NCBI GenBank assembly: GCA_945877425.1
Contig: CAMCRZ010000027.1
Span: forward strand, 1 to 34,987
DNA: 34,987 nucleotides
Source of the DNA: an uncultured Treponema sp.
GTDB lineage: Bacteria > Spirochaetota > Spirochaetia > Treponematales > Treponemataceae
Reading direction: 5' to 3'
Positions 16,075 to 25,243 of the stretch are shown here, one piece after another. The number at the start of each line of letters is the position of its first letter. Within the stretch, counting starts at the first letter, position 1. The notes under the pieces are model-generated. The model did no database searches and was not told the DNA's origin. It saw only the letters and a program-made list of their open reading frames with translations. Made by a program: the position numbers and the translations under genes.

Positions 16075-19000
16075 TCAGTCATCCGGAAGTTCAAGTATAA
16101 GTTCAATTTCACCAACTGTACGCTTAAGTGATTTTGCAATTTCTTCTACAGACCAGCCTTCCCTTCTAAGCTTTTTGGCGTTTTCCCTTAACGAAGGATT
16201 TATTCCGCTGGAACGAGCAGGAGATTTCTTTACTTCGCCTGCAGTAATTGAATGAAGGATTTTAAGTTTGTCGTCTGCATCATTTGCAAGTTTTACAATA
16301 CGCTTTTCTGCTTCAAGAATTCCAGACTTTGAAGTTGTAATTTTTTCAATACGCTTGTCAACTTGCTCAATAAGATTTTCCAGAGAACTTAACTTGTCAA
16401 CAGCATCATTTATTTTGCCGCTGTTTTTCATAAGCATATCAATGTCGCTTTGAACGCTTGTAATTTCTTTTGGAAGCGCATCAACCTGACGGTTACAGTT
16501 TTCAAGACGCTGCTCCAGAGCCTTTATGCTTTCAAAAGACTGATCAACTTCTTCTGTTACACGTTCAATAGTTTCGCTTTTGTTTTCTATTCTGTCGTAC
16601 TTTGTCTGAACGGTTGCAAGACTTTCCTGGAATTTCCTTACGCTTGCCTGCATATTAAGAAGGTTGTCGCTTGAAGTTGTAAGTTCGGCAATCCTTGTGT
16701 CCATATTTGAACTTAATTCCATAAGCTTTGAAAATTTCGTGTCCATATCTTCAATGCGGGAACGGTTTTCGTTGTAGTTGCTGAGCCTGCTGTTTACTTC
16801 CAGACCAAGTTTGTCAAGACGTGTAATCTGCTTCTGCAAATCTTCAATTTTATCTTCGTAAGATTTTACTTCGCCAAGTTCATTTTTAAGTTCGCTGATA
16901 GAATCGTCAAGCTGCTTTTTAAGAATGTTTGCTTTTTCAAATACGCCTGTTTCTGCAGTGAACTTTGCAATGCCTTTGTTGATTTCATCAATTTTAATTT
17001 GAATTGCATTTGTGTCCGAATTGAGTTTTTCAATTGCAGCACGATGAGACTTTTTGTAATCGTCAGAAGTATCCTTAACTTCTTTGCGGATTTCCTTAAT
17101 TTCAATCTGGGTTTCTTCGCTTTGTTCTGCAACGTATTTTTGTGCATCAGAAATCATTGCATCAAACTGCTTTTGAATTTTTGCAATCAACTCTTTTGAC
17201 TTGTATTCATAAGTTGAAAGCACTTCTTCTGCTTTATTTTTTGTATCAAGAATTTCAGAAGAAATTTTTTCCTGAGTTTTATTTATCTTCAGTTCAAAAT
17301 CCTTAAACTGCTCTTCGTACTGCTTTCCGCTTTCATCAAACTGAGACTGAACACGCTGCTTCCAGTTGGAAAATTCTGCAATAAGATCTTCAATTCTTGT
17401 AGTCTGGCTCGTTTGCTTTTCCTGAATGTTCTGTTCAAGCTGCTCAATCTTAATATTGAAATTCTTTTCTGCCTTAGAAAGATGTTCCGTAACTTTCTGG
17501 TTGTAGCTTTCAATTTCTGCGTTGAGGAATTCGTCAGCCTTATCGGAAGTAGTTTTCAGTTCATTTTTGTACTGCTCAATAAAGCTGTGAAGCTTCTGAT
17601 TTACGTTGTTAATCTGCTCCTGAATAACTGCCTGCTCAGACTGAATTGCTGTCTGGAACTTTTTTTCCTGCTCAACAGTTTTTGCTGACATATCGCTTAA
17701 ACGCATCTTTAAATCTTCGTCGTACTTTACTTCAATGTCACAGCGAATCTGCTCGTATTTATCAGAGAACACAGTAAGCTGGCTGTCAAATTTATTTTTC
17801 CAGGCGTTAATCTGATCGGTAAGTGCATTTTCCCGCTTTTTAAGATCAGAAGTAAATTCGTCTTCAAAAATTTTGAGCCTTGAACTGACATTTGTGTAAG
17901 ATTTTTTCTTAATGTCGTTAACGTTTTCTTCAACTTCAGAAAGTTCTTCGTTAAGCTTTACGATTTTTGCCTTAATCTGATTTTCAAAATTTTCAAGTCC
18001 CTTGTTAAGATTGTCCGACTGTTTTTCGAAATCAGCCAGAACTTTCTTTTGAGAAGCTTCCATAAGTTTTCGCAAAGCTGCCTCTAATTTGTCTGCGTCT
18101 GCACCAGTTGAGTTTAACTTTTTAAAACGGTATTCCAGTTCTTTTTTATAACTGTCTAACTGACGGTCAAGTCCTGCAAGGAATTTCGTCTGCTTAATAT
18201 CATAATCTGAAGCAAGTTTCTGCATTGCCGAAGCAAGCTGATCATCAAAACCGGCAAGTTCATTACGGAGCTTTTCGCTAAACTCCTTAAGTTTTGCAGT
18301 TCCTTCTTCCGTTTCAACAGAAATTTTATCTGCCGTAAGTTTGGACTTTTCTTCTGCTTGTGCATACTGATTTGTTAAAGTTGCAATAGAATCTTCTACG
18401 TTTTTCCTAAGATTTTCAGACTGCAAATTCAAATCCGTCAGAGTTTTTGTAATTTTAACCTGCATATCATCAACAAGTTTCTGAACGCCGATTTTATACT
18501 TTTCAAGATTTGCCGTACTTAACGCGTTGTATTTTTCGTAAGCAGCATTTTCGTCTGCTGAAACTTTTGCAACTGCATCTTCAAAAACTTTGTCGTACCT
18601 TTCCTTTAACTGTTCTGCCTGAGAATTTATTGTGCTTTGAACAGACAAAAGTTTTTCCGTATTGCCGGCAGTTTCCTTGCCAAGACGCTCTGCAACTTTC
18701 TTCGTCTCTTCATAAGACTTTGACATTTCAGACTGAAGTTTTGTAAGTTTTTCATTTGATTCTGAAATAACGTTTTGAGTTTTACTCTTTACATCATCTT
18801 CAACTTCTTCAATCTGCTTATTTAAAGTGTCTAGCTTTACCTTTACAGTTGATTCTGTTTTGTGAACGTTTTCGTCAATTTTTTTGTTTAACTCTGCAGT
18901 CCGTTCCTTTATTGCATTTGTTACAGCGCTGATTCTTTCGTTAAAAATCTTTACAAGTTCAGCTGACTTTAAGCGCACCTGATTTTCTGCATTTTCAGTT

Positions 19001-20580
19001 TCCTGTTTTAAAGTTGAAGAAAGTGCTGAAGTTTTTTCACCGTAAGCATCTTCGTACTCTTTTGTTTTAGTTGCAATTGTTTCTTTAATAGCAGAAATTT
19101 TTTCTTCCGCTGAAGAAGAGATTTCCTCTGTTTTAGAGTTAATGCTTTTTTCCAGATCTGAAATTCTGCTTTCTGCGTAAGATTCAATTTCATCAGTTTT
19201 ATCTGAAACTTTATTTTCTACAGAAGAAATTTTTTCCATTGCATTCTGTTCAAGGCTTTCACTTCTGGAAGTTAATTCCTGCTCAAGCTCGTTAAACCGT
19301 GTGTTGATTTTTTCGTCTGCCGATTGAGTTTTGTCTTTCAGCAAAGTGTCCAGAGCTACAATGCGCTCAACTATGTCAGTGTCAATTTGAGTAGTTTTGT
19401 CTTTAGCAAAACGCTCTAAGTCTGTAATCTTTTCGTTAACGATTGTATCAAGGCTTTGTGTTTTTTCAGAGAAATTATTTTTTATTAAGTCAAGCTTTTC
19501 AAGAAGTTCACTCTGTAAATCTGAAAAACGCTGGCTGAAATTATCCTGAATGTTCTGAGTGTTTTCCGAATAATCGCTTTCAAGAACATCTGTCTGCTGC
19601 TGAATCTGGCTTTCAAGAGATGCAACTTTTTCTTCCAGATTTTGTGCAAGCTTTGCAGTTTTAGTTTCAAGGTTCATGCTGAAGCTGGAAGTTTTTTCTT
19701 TAAACTCCTGTTCAAAAGCTTTAGTCTGTTCCTGAATGTTTTCGTTAAACTTTGACGTAATTTCATCAATGCCTTTTTGTGTTTCCCGAATTCTTGAATC
19801 AATTAAAGCAGTAAGCTGGCGTGTCTGTGCGTTCAATTCGTTGGTACAGCTTTCAGAACGTTCTTCCGACTGTCTTATGAGTTTGGCAAATGCTTCGTCT
19901 TCAAGGCTTTTTGCTTTTTCTGCTGCTGAATTAAATGCGTCCTGAATTTCAGATTTAATTTTTTCAAGAATGTGTTCGTTTTTTTCCAATGCACTTTGAG
20001 TAGAAACGTCAATTTTCTGAGCACGTTTTTCGTATGCATCAAGAAGATTGCTTCCAATAGTTTTAAGCTGCTCTACATTTTTAGTAGAAAACTGTTTTGT
20101 AACTTCAGGAATTTTCTTTTCTATTACATCAACTTTTTTCTGCTGCTCGTCAAGGCGATTGTTTAATTTATCAACAATGACAGATTCTTTCTTTACTTTT
20201 TCAAGATTCTGCTCAACAGCTGCCGTCATTTCCATAAGGTTGTTTAAAACTGAATCGTAAGCGTCAATTTTTTCTGTTATTCTGCGGATTTCATCTACAG
20301 GCTTTTTTAAATTCTCAGTTGCCTTAACGCAATCATCATACTGAGACTGAAGGCGCTCAACTGCTGCCTTTGCTTCAATGTGATGCTTTTGTAAATCAGT
20401 TCCTAAAATTTCAAGAGTCTGTGCCTGCTGCTTAAAATATTCATCAAACTCTGCCATTCTTTTGTTAGCATAATTTCTTGTTTTTTGGATTGCTTTTTCA
20501 TTTTTATTTAAACCAGCGACAACTAAAGTTACGACAGTAGAAACTAAAACTGCCAGAATTACAGAGATAAAAATAGTCAT
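16075..20580 (-). CDS. Giant SpiroCoCo-type coiled-coil protein with N-terminal membrane anchor
   Basis: The protein has 1,501 residues from the ATG at 20580. A single membrane helix (residues 1-24, MTIFISVILAVLVSTVVTLV) is followed by some 1,400 residues of almost unbroken coiled coil rich in Lys, Glu, Ser, Thr and Gln. These show heptads and recurring short units such as EEKISS, ESRISDLE and EQ(E/K)LT. The C-terminal ~40 residues contain a compact helix pair, LRREGWSVEEIAKSLKRTVG then EIELILEL, like the short HTH-like ends of DUF2802 proteins. It could span the cytoplasm as a filament or spacer; in spirochaetes such proteins may help cell shape or motility, but that is inference. The frame opens at a TTG four codons earlier; the ATG is preferred, with GGTGGGG just upstream. 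The gene starts 22 bases after the HAD gene. Confidence 0.85.
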   Translation of the reverse strand: MTIFISVILAVLVSTVVTLVVAGLNKNEKAIQKTRNYANKRMAEFDEYFKQQAQTLEILGTDLQKHHIEAKAAVERLQSQYDDCVKATENLKKPVDEIRRITEKIDAYDSVLNNLMEMTAAVEQNLEKVKKESVIVDKLNNRLDEQQKKVDVIEKKIPEVTKQFSTKNVEQLKTIGSNLLDAYEKRAQKIDVSTQSALEKNEHILEKIKSEIQDAFNSAAEKAKSLEDEAFAKLIRQSEERSESCTNELNAQTRQLTALIDSRIRETQKGIDEITSKFNENIQEQTKAFEQEFKEKTSSFSMNLETKTAKLAQNLEEKVASLESQIQQQTDVLESDYSENTQNIQDNFSQRFSDLQSELLEKLDLIKNNFSEKTQSLDTIVNEKITDLERFAKDKTTQIDTDIVERIVALDTLLKDKTQSADEKINTRFNELEQELTSRSESLEQNAMEKISSVENKVSDKTDEIESYAESRISDLEKSINSKTEEISSSAEEKISAIKETIATKTKEYEDAYGEKTSALSSTLKQETENAENQVRLKSAELVKIFNERISAVTNAIKERTAELNKKIDENVHKTESTVKVKLDTLNKQIEEVEDDVKSKTQNVISESNEKLTKLQSEMSKSYEETKKVAERLGKETAGNTEKLLSVQSTINSQAEQLKERYDKVFEDAVAKVSADENAAYEKYNALSTANLEKYKIGVQKLVDDMQVKITKTLTDLNLQSENLRKNVEDSIATLTNQYAQAEEKSKLTADKISVETEEGTAKLKEFSEKLRNELAGFDDQLASAMQKLASDYDIKQTKFLAGLDRQLDSYKKELEYRFKKLNSTGADADKLEAALRKLMEASQKKVLADFEKQSDNLNKGLENFENQIKAKIVKLNEELSEVEENVNDIKKKSYTNVSSRLKIFEDEFTSDLKKRENALTDQINAWKNKFDSQLTVFSDKYEQIRCDIEVKYDEDLKMRLSDMSAKTVEQEKKFQTAIQSEQAVIQEQINNVNQKLHSFIEQYKNELKTTSDKADEFLNAEIESYNQKVTEHLSKAEKNFNIKIEQLEQNIQEKQTSQTTRIEDLIAEFSNWKQRVQSQFDESGKQYEEQFKDFELKINKTQEKISSEILDTKNKAEEVLSTYEYKSKELIAKIQKQFDAMISDAQKYVAEQSEETQIEIKEIRKEVKDTSDDYKKSHRAAIEKLNSDTNAIQIKIDEINKGIAKFTAETGVFEKANILKKQLDDSISELKNELGEVKSYEDKIEDLQKQITRLDKLGLEVNSRLSNYNENRSRIEDMDTKFSKLMELSSNMDTRIAELTTSSDNLLNMQASVRKFQESLATVQTKYDRIENKSETIERVTEEVDQSFESIKALEQRLENCNRQVDALPKEITSVQSDIDMLMKNSGKINDAVDKLSSLENLIEQVDKRIEKITTSKSGILEAEKRIVKLANDADDKLKILHSITAGEVKKSPARSSGINPSLRENAKKLRREGWSVEEIAKSLKRTVGEIELILELPDD

Positions 20581-20602
20581 GACCCCACCCAAACGTTTTT
20601 GT

Positions 20603-21274
20603 TTATTTTAGCACAATCGCTTCTAATTGGCGATAGTTTTTAAAAGAAAAATCTGATTGCTTAAATGAAAGATTAAATACTTTCCTGAAACCTTTAAGAA
20701 GATAGGCACTTTTCATGCCGGCGTTTTTTGCTCCTAAAACATCGTACTTTTTGCTGTTGCCTACATAGAGAATTTCTTCAGGCTTAAGGTTCAGTCTTTT
20801 TGCAAGAATTCCAAAAGGATAAACAGAAGGCTTTAATGCGCCTGATTCTTCAGAACCGATGCACACGTCGCAAAGTTCACGAATGCCCCATATGTCTTCT
20901 TTTTGTTCCGGCGGAAAATCCGAAAGTATTGCAATTTTATAACCTGCAGCCTTTATGTTTTTTATAGTTTCAAAAGCATGAGCGTAAGGCTTTACTTTTC
21001 TAAAAAAAGGCGTAAGTCCGTCGTAGCATATTCTGCGGATTTTTTCCTTTGCTTCTGAAGGCGGAATTTTCATTTGTTCTGCAAGAATGCGGGACTGATA
21101 CTCAAAAAAATCAGCAAGAGGCGCCGTTTTGTGAAGTGTCTTTCTTACCTTATTGAATGAAAGGTAAAAAGAAAAATGTTTTATAAAATAAAACGGCAGC
21201 CTTACATAAAGTCTCCAGGAAGGATATAAAGTTCCATCAATATCAAACGCAACAGCTTTAATTCCTTGTATCAT
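20603..21274 (-). CDS. HAD-superfamily hydrolase (phosphatase-like)
   Basis: The 223 residues have all four HAD motifs. Motif I is DIDGTLY with Asp11 (nucleophile) and Asp13. Motif II is the Ser of LSDF, motif III the Lys of ALKPS, and motif IV VGNSKKYDVLGAKNAGM. A helical cap lies between motifs I and II. The fold suggests a small-molecule phosphatase; the substrate is not indicated. The gene follows tonB by 21 bases but has its own well-formed promoter inside the tonB end, and no Shine-Dalgarno. It lies upstream of the SpiroCoCo gene, with which it is probably cotranscribed. Confidence 0.88.
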   Translation of the reverse strand: MIQGIKAVAFDIDGTLYPSWRLYVRLPFYFIKHFSFYLSFNKVRKTLHKTAPLADFFEYQSRILAEQMKIPPSEAKEKIRRICYDGLTPFFRKVKPYAHAFETIKNIKAAGYKIAILSDFPPEQKEDIWGIRELCDVCIGSEESGALKPSVYPFGILAKRLNLKPEEILYVGNSKKYDVLGAKNAGMKSAYLLKGFRKVFNLSFKQSDFSFKNYRQLEAIVLK

Positions 21275-21280
21275 TGTTTG

Positions 21281-21309
21281 ATTATATTAAAACCTTTACT
21301 TAATCTCAA
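21281..21309 (-). promoter_or_regulatory. Promoter of the HAD gene inside tonB end, leaderless
   Basis: On the minus strand TTGAGA (21304-21309), a 17-base spacer and a perfect TATAAT (21281-21286) are followed by CAAACA and the ATG. The -35 box and part of the spacer are within the last codons of tonB. The transcription start should coincide with the A of the start codon. Confidence 0.7.
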
Positions 21310-22396
21310 GTGTGTACTTAAAAGTTGCAGTTGACGGTTCACTGTCTTCCTGAAAGAGCCATGTGGAAATCTGCTGTTTAATTCCGTCTTGAATTACGGA
21401 AGGCAGGCCTGCTGACTGACTTATTGTAATGTCCATGAGAGGAACCTGACCGTTTGCAAGAACTGTAAATGTAATTGTCACTTCCCTTTTTACATCAAGG
21501 TTCCAGTTTTCTCCGGGAAAAATCTGTGGCTTGGACGGTTTAAGCAAAGCTCTTGTTTTTCCGTTTGTCATTTGGATTGCAACTTTTCCGTTTGAAGTAG
21601 AAGTTTTTAAACTTGCATTTGATTTTATATTTGTATTTTCAGCAGAATAATTTGCAGAAGCAATGCTCTCTAAGGCAGAAGAAGTTGTCTGTGACACCAG
21701 AGCATTTTGATTTCTTGCACTGGAAGAAGTAACTGCCTGTGAAGAAGTTTTGTCTGCTGCTGAAGCGGAACTTCCCGAAAGTGAACTTTGTGAATTTGAT
21801 GAAGCGTAAAAAGTTTCAGTTTCATCTTCGTAGCCGGCGAAAAAATCTTCATCATCAAAAATAGATGAAGCGGAACTTTTTGTTTTTTCAGGAGCACGGC
21901 TTGCATTATTTTCCTTTGCTTTAAGAATGGCACTGTAATCCACAGTTTCAGTTTTTTCTGCTGGCTTTTGCGTCTGAGTTTTCTGGGTCTGTGTCTGTGA
22001 CTGAGGCTTTGGCTGCTGGGTTTTCTGCATTTGTGCCTGCGGCTGAGGTTGTGCTGGCTGCTGTGGCTGCGGTTGCTGTTGCGCTTGTGGCTGGGCTGAC
22101 TGCTGCGCTTGCGGCTGGGCTGGCTGCTGCTGTGCTTGGGGTTGTGGCTGTTCCTGGGTAGAAGGTGCCGGTTCATTTTGCATTTCAGAAGGCAACTCAT
22201 TTTCCTGAGGATTTTTTTTATGCTCTGGAATTTTTTCTGGAACTTTTTTATTAAAATCCTGAAGGGAAATTTTTATTTCCTTATATTTTACTTTTTCAGG
22301 AAACTTTATGAATGCAGCAACAAATGTACCGCTTAAAGTAAAAATAAAAGTGAGTATTACAGAAATAATAAGACCGCGTTTTTCTATTTTAGTCAT
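21296..22396 (-). CDS. tonB: TonB-like energy transducer with Gln/Pro-rich linker
   Basis: TonB spans the periplasm and passes proton-motive energy from ExbB/ExbD to an outer-membrane partner. One N-terminal membrane helix (about residues 9-31) is followed by a Pro/Lys/Glu stretch, then about 80 residues made almost wholly of Gln, Pro, Ala and Thr (roughly 75-150). A Ser-rich linker extends to about residue 270. The TonB C-terminal domain ends the protein (about 280-366), with VKREVTITFTVLANGQVPLM and a closing strand TATFKYTLEIK. The linker is Gln/Pro based instead of the usual Glu-Pro/Lys-Pro. The gene lies three bases after exbD with no good ribosome binding site, so translation is probably coupled. 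Confidence 0.88.
   Translation of the reverse strand: MTKIEKRGLIISVILTFIFTLSGTFVAAFIKFPEKVKYKEIKISLQDFNKKVPEKIPEHKKNPQENELPSEMQNEPAPSTQEQPQPQAQQQPAQPQAQQSAQPQAQQQPQPQQPAQPQPQAQMQKTQQPKPQSQTQTQKTQTQKPAEKTETVDYSAILKAKENNASRAPEKTKSSASSIFDDEDFFAGYEDETETFYASSNSQSSLSGSSASAADKTSSQAVTSSSARNQNALVSQTTSSALESIASANYSAENTNIKSNASLKTSTSNGKVAIQMTNGKTRALLKPSKPQIFPGENWNLDVKREVTITFTVLANGQVPLMDITISQSAGLPSVIQDGIKQQISTWLFQEDSEPSTATFKYTLEIK
22020..22165 (-). repeat. Low-complexity Gln/Pro/Ala codon repeats inside tonB
   Basis: Short units encoding QAQQ, QPQ and PAQP are repeated imperfectly on the minus strand through this stretch, e.g. GGCTGGGCTG and GCTGCGGC-type units on the plus strand. Such tracts tend to change length by slippage, which would vary the periplasmic reach of TonB. 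It also creates long artificial open frames in the other reading frames. Confidence 0.7.
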
Positions 22397-22399
22397 ATT

Positions 22400-22810
22400 T
22401 TATTTTTTATCCGTAGTGCGCAAACTTACTGCACTAAAACTGTTCATGCGTAAAACATCAAATATTTTAACAAGAGTACCGTTTTTAACATTGTAATCAG
22501 CAGAGATGGAAACAGGATAAGTTTCTGTTGTGTAAGGACCAAGCTCCACTTCCTTTAACTTTAATGACAGCTGATCTTCCGTAATCTGTTCTTCGTTAAA
22601 AAACATTGTACCGTCTTCTTCAACTGAAATTGTTACACCGCTTGCCTCTGTATTTTCTGAAGTTGCACTTTCCGGAAGATTAAGCTTAATTCCAGGAAGC
22701 ACTGCAAAAGTTGTTGAAACCAGAAAAAACAAAATCAACTGAAAAATAACATCAAGCATTGGAGAAAGATCAATTCCAGCCCTGACATTTTTTCTTCTTG
22801 AAACTTTCAT
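22400..22810 (-). CDS. exbD: ExbD/TolR-family biopolymer transport protein
   Basis: ExbD forms the proton-driven motor with ExbB in the inner membrane. One N-terminal membrane helix (about residues 18-38) contains PMLDVIFQLILFF; Asp20 is the expected proton-carrying residue. The remaining ~95 residues form the periplasmic domain. Length (136) is normal. A CGGAG ribosome binding site precedes the ATG. It lies 15 bases after exbB and three before tonB, in one operon. Confidence 0.92.
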   Translation of the reverse strand: MKVSRRKNVRAGIDLSPMLDVIFQLILFFLVSTTFAVLPGIKLNLPESATSENTEASGVTISVEEDGTMFFNEEQITEDQLSLKLKEVELGPYTTETYPVSISADYNVKNGTLVKIFDVLRMNSFSAVSLRTTDKK

Positions 22811-22825
22811 ATTAACTCCGGAAAA

Positions 22826-23440
22826 TTATATTTCTTTGCCAAGAATGTTAAACAGCACACGGGTAACATTAGTTTCCATTTCAGTTATTCTGTGGTTAAC
22901 TGCATTTTCAAAAAAGTTTACGGCTGTTATGGAAGGAATGCCAACGATAAGACCTGCAACTGTCGTAACAAGGGCCTGAGCAATTCCGCCGGCAAGAGCA
23001 GCAGGGTCGCCCATAGAACCGCTTCCGCTTCCTAAAACGTTAAATGCTTCAATGTTGCCTGTAACTGTTCCAAGCAAACCAAGCAAAGTAGAAATGCTGG
23101 CAATAGTTCTTAAAGCAGTCAAAAGATGTTCAAACTTAAAAACTACAGAATCCATTTTTGTCTGAACTACTTCCTTTAAATTTTCTTCGTTAAGCTGACG
23201 GGAATTAACGGCTGCAGCAATAACCTGGGCACAGGGAGTGTCTGTTTTTTTACATTCAGAAAGTATTGCAGTAAAGTCCCGTGTTTTTAATGAATCGTTT
23301 ACAGTTTCCATTAATTTTCTGTCAAGCTTTTTTACGCTTACATAATAATGAATTCTTTCTGCAATAATAAAAACTGCAATTATTCCGCAAAGAATAATAG
23401 GAATCATTAAAGGTCCGCCGCTTTTAATTGTTTCAAACAT
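22826..23440 (-). CDS. exbB: ExbB/TolQ/MotA-family proton channel protein
   Basis: The 204 residues contain three membrane segments (about 10-28, 112-135 and 150-175). The MotA/TolQ/ExbB signature is clear: LRTIASISTLLGLLGTVTG then IAQALVTTVAGLIVGIPSI. It assembles as a pentamer around an ExbD dimer to convert proton flow into TonB movement. ExbB versus TolQ cannot be decided from this protein alone; the neighbouring TonB-type protein favours ExbB. GAGG precedes the ATG. Confidence 0.92.
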   Translation of the reverse strand: MFETIKSGGPLMIPIILCGIIAVFIIAERIHYYVSVKKLDRKLMETVNDSLKTRDFTAILSECKKTDTPCAQVIAAAVNSRQLNEENLKEVVQTKMDSVVFKFEHLLTALRTIASISTLLGLLGTVTGNIEAFNVLGSGSGSMGDPAALAGGIAQALVTTVAGLIVGIPSITAVNFFENAVNHRITEMETNVTRVLFNILGKEI

Positions 23441-23502
23441 AATTACCTCTTTAAATTTAATTTTTTTGCAAACACCTAAAACTTAATTTTAGAAGTCTGA
23501 TA

Positions 23503-25185
23503 TCAGAAGAAAAATTTTACAAGAAGTTTAGCACTTCCTGAATTTTTAATATACATTGAATTTCCGTAATCTCTGCCTGACCGTGAAATAAGCTTAACGC
23601 CGTCATCAATTTCAAGAGAAAAACGAATGGCATCACGGAGCTTTATAAATCCGCTGACATTTATTACAGGACATAAGTCTGCATCTTTATCGACTGCTTC
23701 AAATGCACTTGCTTCAAAGCCCCACTTTCCTGTTTCAGACTGGAAACTTAAAGTTGCACCGAAAGTATTTCTGTAATCATTTGAAGGCACATGGAAATAG
23801 TTTGACTTCCAGCTGAAATCAACAGTAAAGATTTTCCATAAGTAAGAAAGGTTTACTTTTGAAGTAAGAATTGAACGGTCAATCTGTTTAAACTCATAAA
23901 CCTTTGTATACAACGGAGAATCATAATCTGCTTCCCATACGCCGTTATTAAATGCAGTTTTGCGGAATTCGCTTGTTCCTTCAATAGTGATTTTTGAACC
24001 AGCAGGAATTGTCATATTTATCATTGCAAACCAGTCAGAAGTTTCATAAGGAAGGAATGTCTGTGTGGTAAAGTTAAAGTCTTTTTCAAGGTCAGAGCAT
24101 AAACTCAAGTGGCTGTCAATTCCGCCCTTTACGTTAACAAAAAGAAGCCTGTCCATTGAAGGCATATTCCACTTTCCTTCAAACGAAGCTTCTGCAAGAG
24201 GAATTACTGAATTATCTCCCATTTCTGTTCCAGCTGCAACACCGCCTTTTAATGCAATGTACAGATTTTTGCCTGTCCAGCTTCCGCCTAAAATAAAGTC
24301 CGCCCTGCTGATGCTTGAAACGTTATTTTTTTCTTCAGAGCCGTATTTTACAAATTCACTGTCATTTAAAAATTCCAGCGTGTAAGATGTGTCAAAGAAT
24401 ACATTGAAATTTGTGTTTCCCCACTGAGCTTCGAAACCTGGATTAAACGTAATAATGTGAGAATTTTCTTCCTGCTTTAAAATTACGTCTACAGAATTTT
24501 CCGGCACGCCTGCATAGCGGTTGTACCACTGACCGTCAAAACCTAAAGCCAGAGAAAATCCTTTAGGAAGAAACCATCTTACAAAGTCTGAAGTTTCCAC
24601 TGTCTGATAATTCATTTCGTAAAAGGCAGGACTTTTATTCTGAAGCCCGTAAGTTGTTCTATCGTAGGATGCGCTTAAATTCCACATTGTATTTTTTACG
24701 GAAAAAATTTTTTCGCCGCGTAAAGTTGTAGTGCTGTCAAAGTATCCGTCTCTGGCAGAATGTTTGCCGTAACCGTTCTGGCTTAAGTGAGAAAATCTTA
24801 AAAGGAAAGGTTCAGCACCGCTGCTTTTGTAAACGGAAAAATCACCTGTAAAATATCCGGGAAAACCGCCGCCAATCAAACCCTGAGCATAAATCTGCTT
24901 GTCTGCTGCAACAGTTAAGTCGGCTTCAGGTTCGCTGTAAGTGTCTGAACTTTTTACGCCAGGCAATTTAGGCAAAGGCGGATTTTCATCCTGCACCGGA
25001 AGAATGGAAGTGAAATCAGGAACTGCATCTTTTCCAGCCGTAAGAGAATCCCCTGAAACAGTTGTGGTAACTTCAGGAAGAATAATTTTTTCTTCAGACT
25101 TTTCCGGAGAATTCTGTGCTGCAAGAAAACGTACGCTTAAAACTGAAAAAGTTAAAATCAATTTTTTTATAAAATATTTTTTCAT
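23503..25185 (-). CDS. Outer-membrane beta-barrel with TonB-box-like N-terminus
   Basis: This 560-residue exported protein has a signal peptide (MKKYFIKKLILTFSVLSVRFLAAQ). Next comes a segment IILPEVTTTVSGDSLTAGKD that resembles a TonB box, then a Pro-rich linker to about residue 85. From about residue 95 the sequence alternates polar and hydrophobic residues with many aromatics (WNLSASYDRTTYGL, FSLALGFDGQWYN, FTVDFSWKSNYFHV). It ends in KLLVKFFF, a typical barrel terminus. I see no plug domain like that of classical TonB-dependent receptors, and the barrel is short for that class. Its position directly before exbB-exbD-tonB argues that it is the motor's outer-membrane partner. Substrate unknown. 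GGGGA precedes the ATG. Confidence 0.75.
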   Translation of the reverse strand: MKKYFIKKLILTFSVLSVRFLAAQNSPEKSEEKIILPEVTTTVSGDSLTAGKDAVPDFTSILPVQDENPPLPKLPGVKSSDTYSEPEADLTVAADKQIYAQGLIGGGFPGYFTGDFSVYKSSGAEPFLLRFSHLSQNGYGKHSARDGYFDSTTTLRGEKIFSVKNTMWNLSASYDRTTYGLQNKSPAFYEMNYQTVETSDFVRWFLPKGFSLALGFDGQWYNRYAGVPENSVDVILKQEENSHIITFNPGFEAQWGNTNFNVFFDTSYTLEFLNDSEFVKYGSEEKNNVSSISRADFILGGSWTGKNLYIALKGGVAAGTEMGDNSVIPLAEASFEGKWNMPSMDRLLFVNVKGGIDSHLSLCSDLEKDFNFTTQTFLPYETSDWFAMINMTIPAGSKITIEGTSEFRKTAFNNGVWEADYDSPLYTKVYEFKQIDRSILTSKVNLSYLWKIFTVDFSWKSNYFHVPSNDYRNTFGATLSFQSETGKWGFEASAFEAVDKDADLCPVINVSGFIKLRDAIRFSLEIDDGVKLISRSGRDYGNSMYIKNSGSAKLLVKFFF

Positions 25186-25204
25186 AATAATCCCCTGTTT
25201 TGTG

Positions 25205-25224
25205 AAAGTTTAAAACTAAACTTT
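25205..25224 (-). other. Small intercistronic stem-loop between TPR and barrel genes
   Basis: AAAGTTTA (25205-25212) and TAAACTTT (25217-25224) form a perfect 8-bp, mostly A-T stem with the loop AAAC. It lies in the 58-base gap between two genes of the operon. There is no T-run on the minus strand after it, so it is more likely an mRNA processing or stability element than a terminator, if it acts at all. Confidence 0.35.
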
Positions 25225-25243
25225 TAAAGGTAAAACTTACTTT

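Noticed and set aside
21670..22200. 176-residue minus-strand frame rich in Arg, His, Ser and Gln
   Set aside because: It is an out-of-frame reading of the Gln/Pro-rich linker of tonB; low complexity in one frame creates stop-free runs in others.
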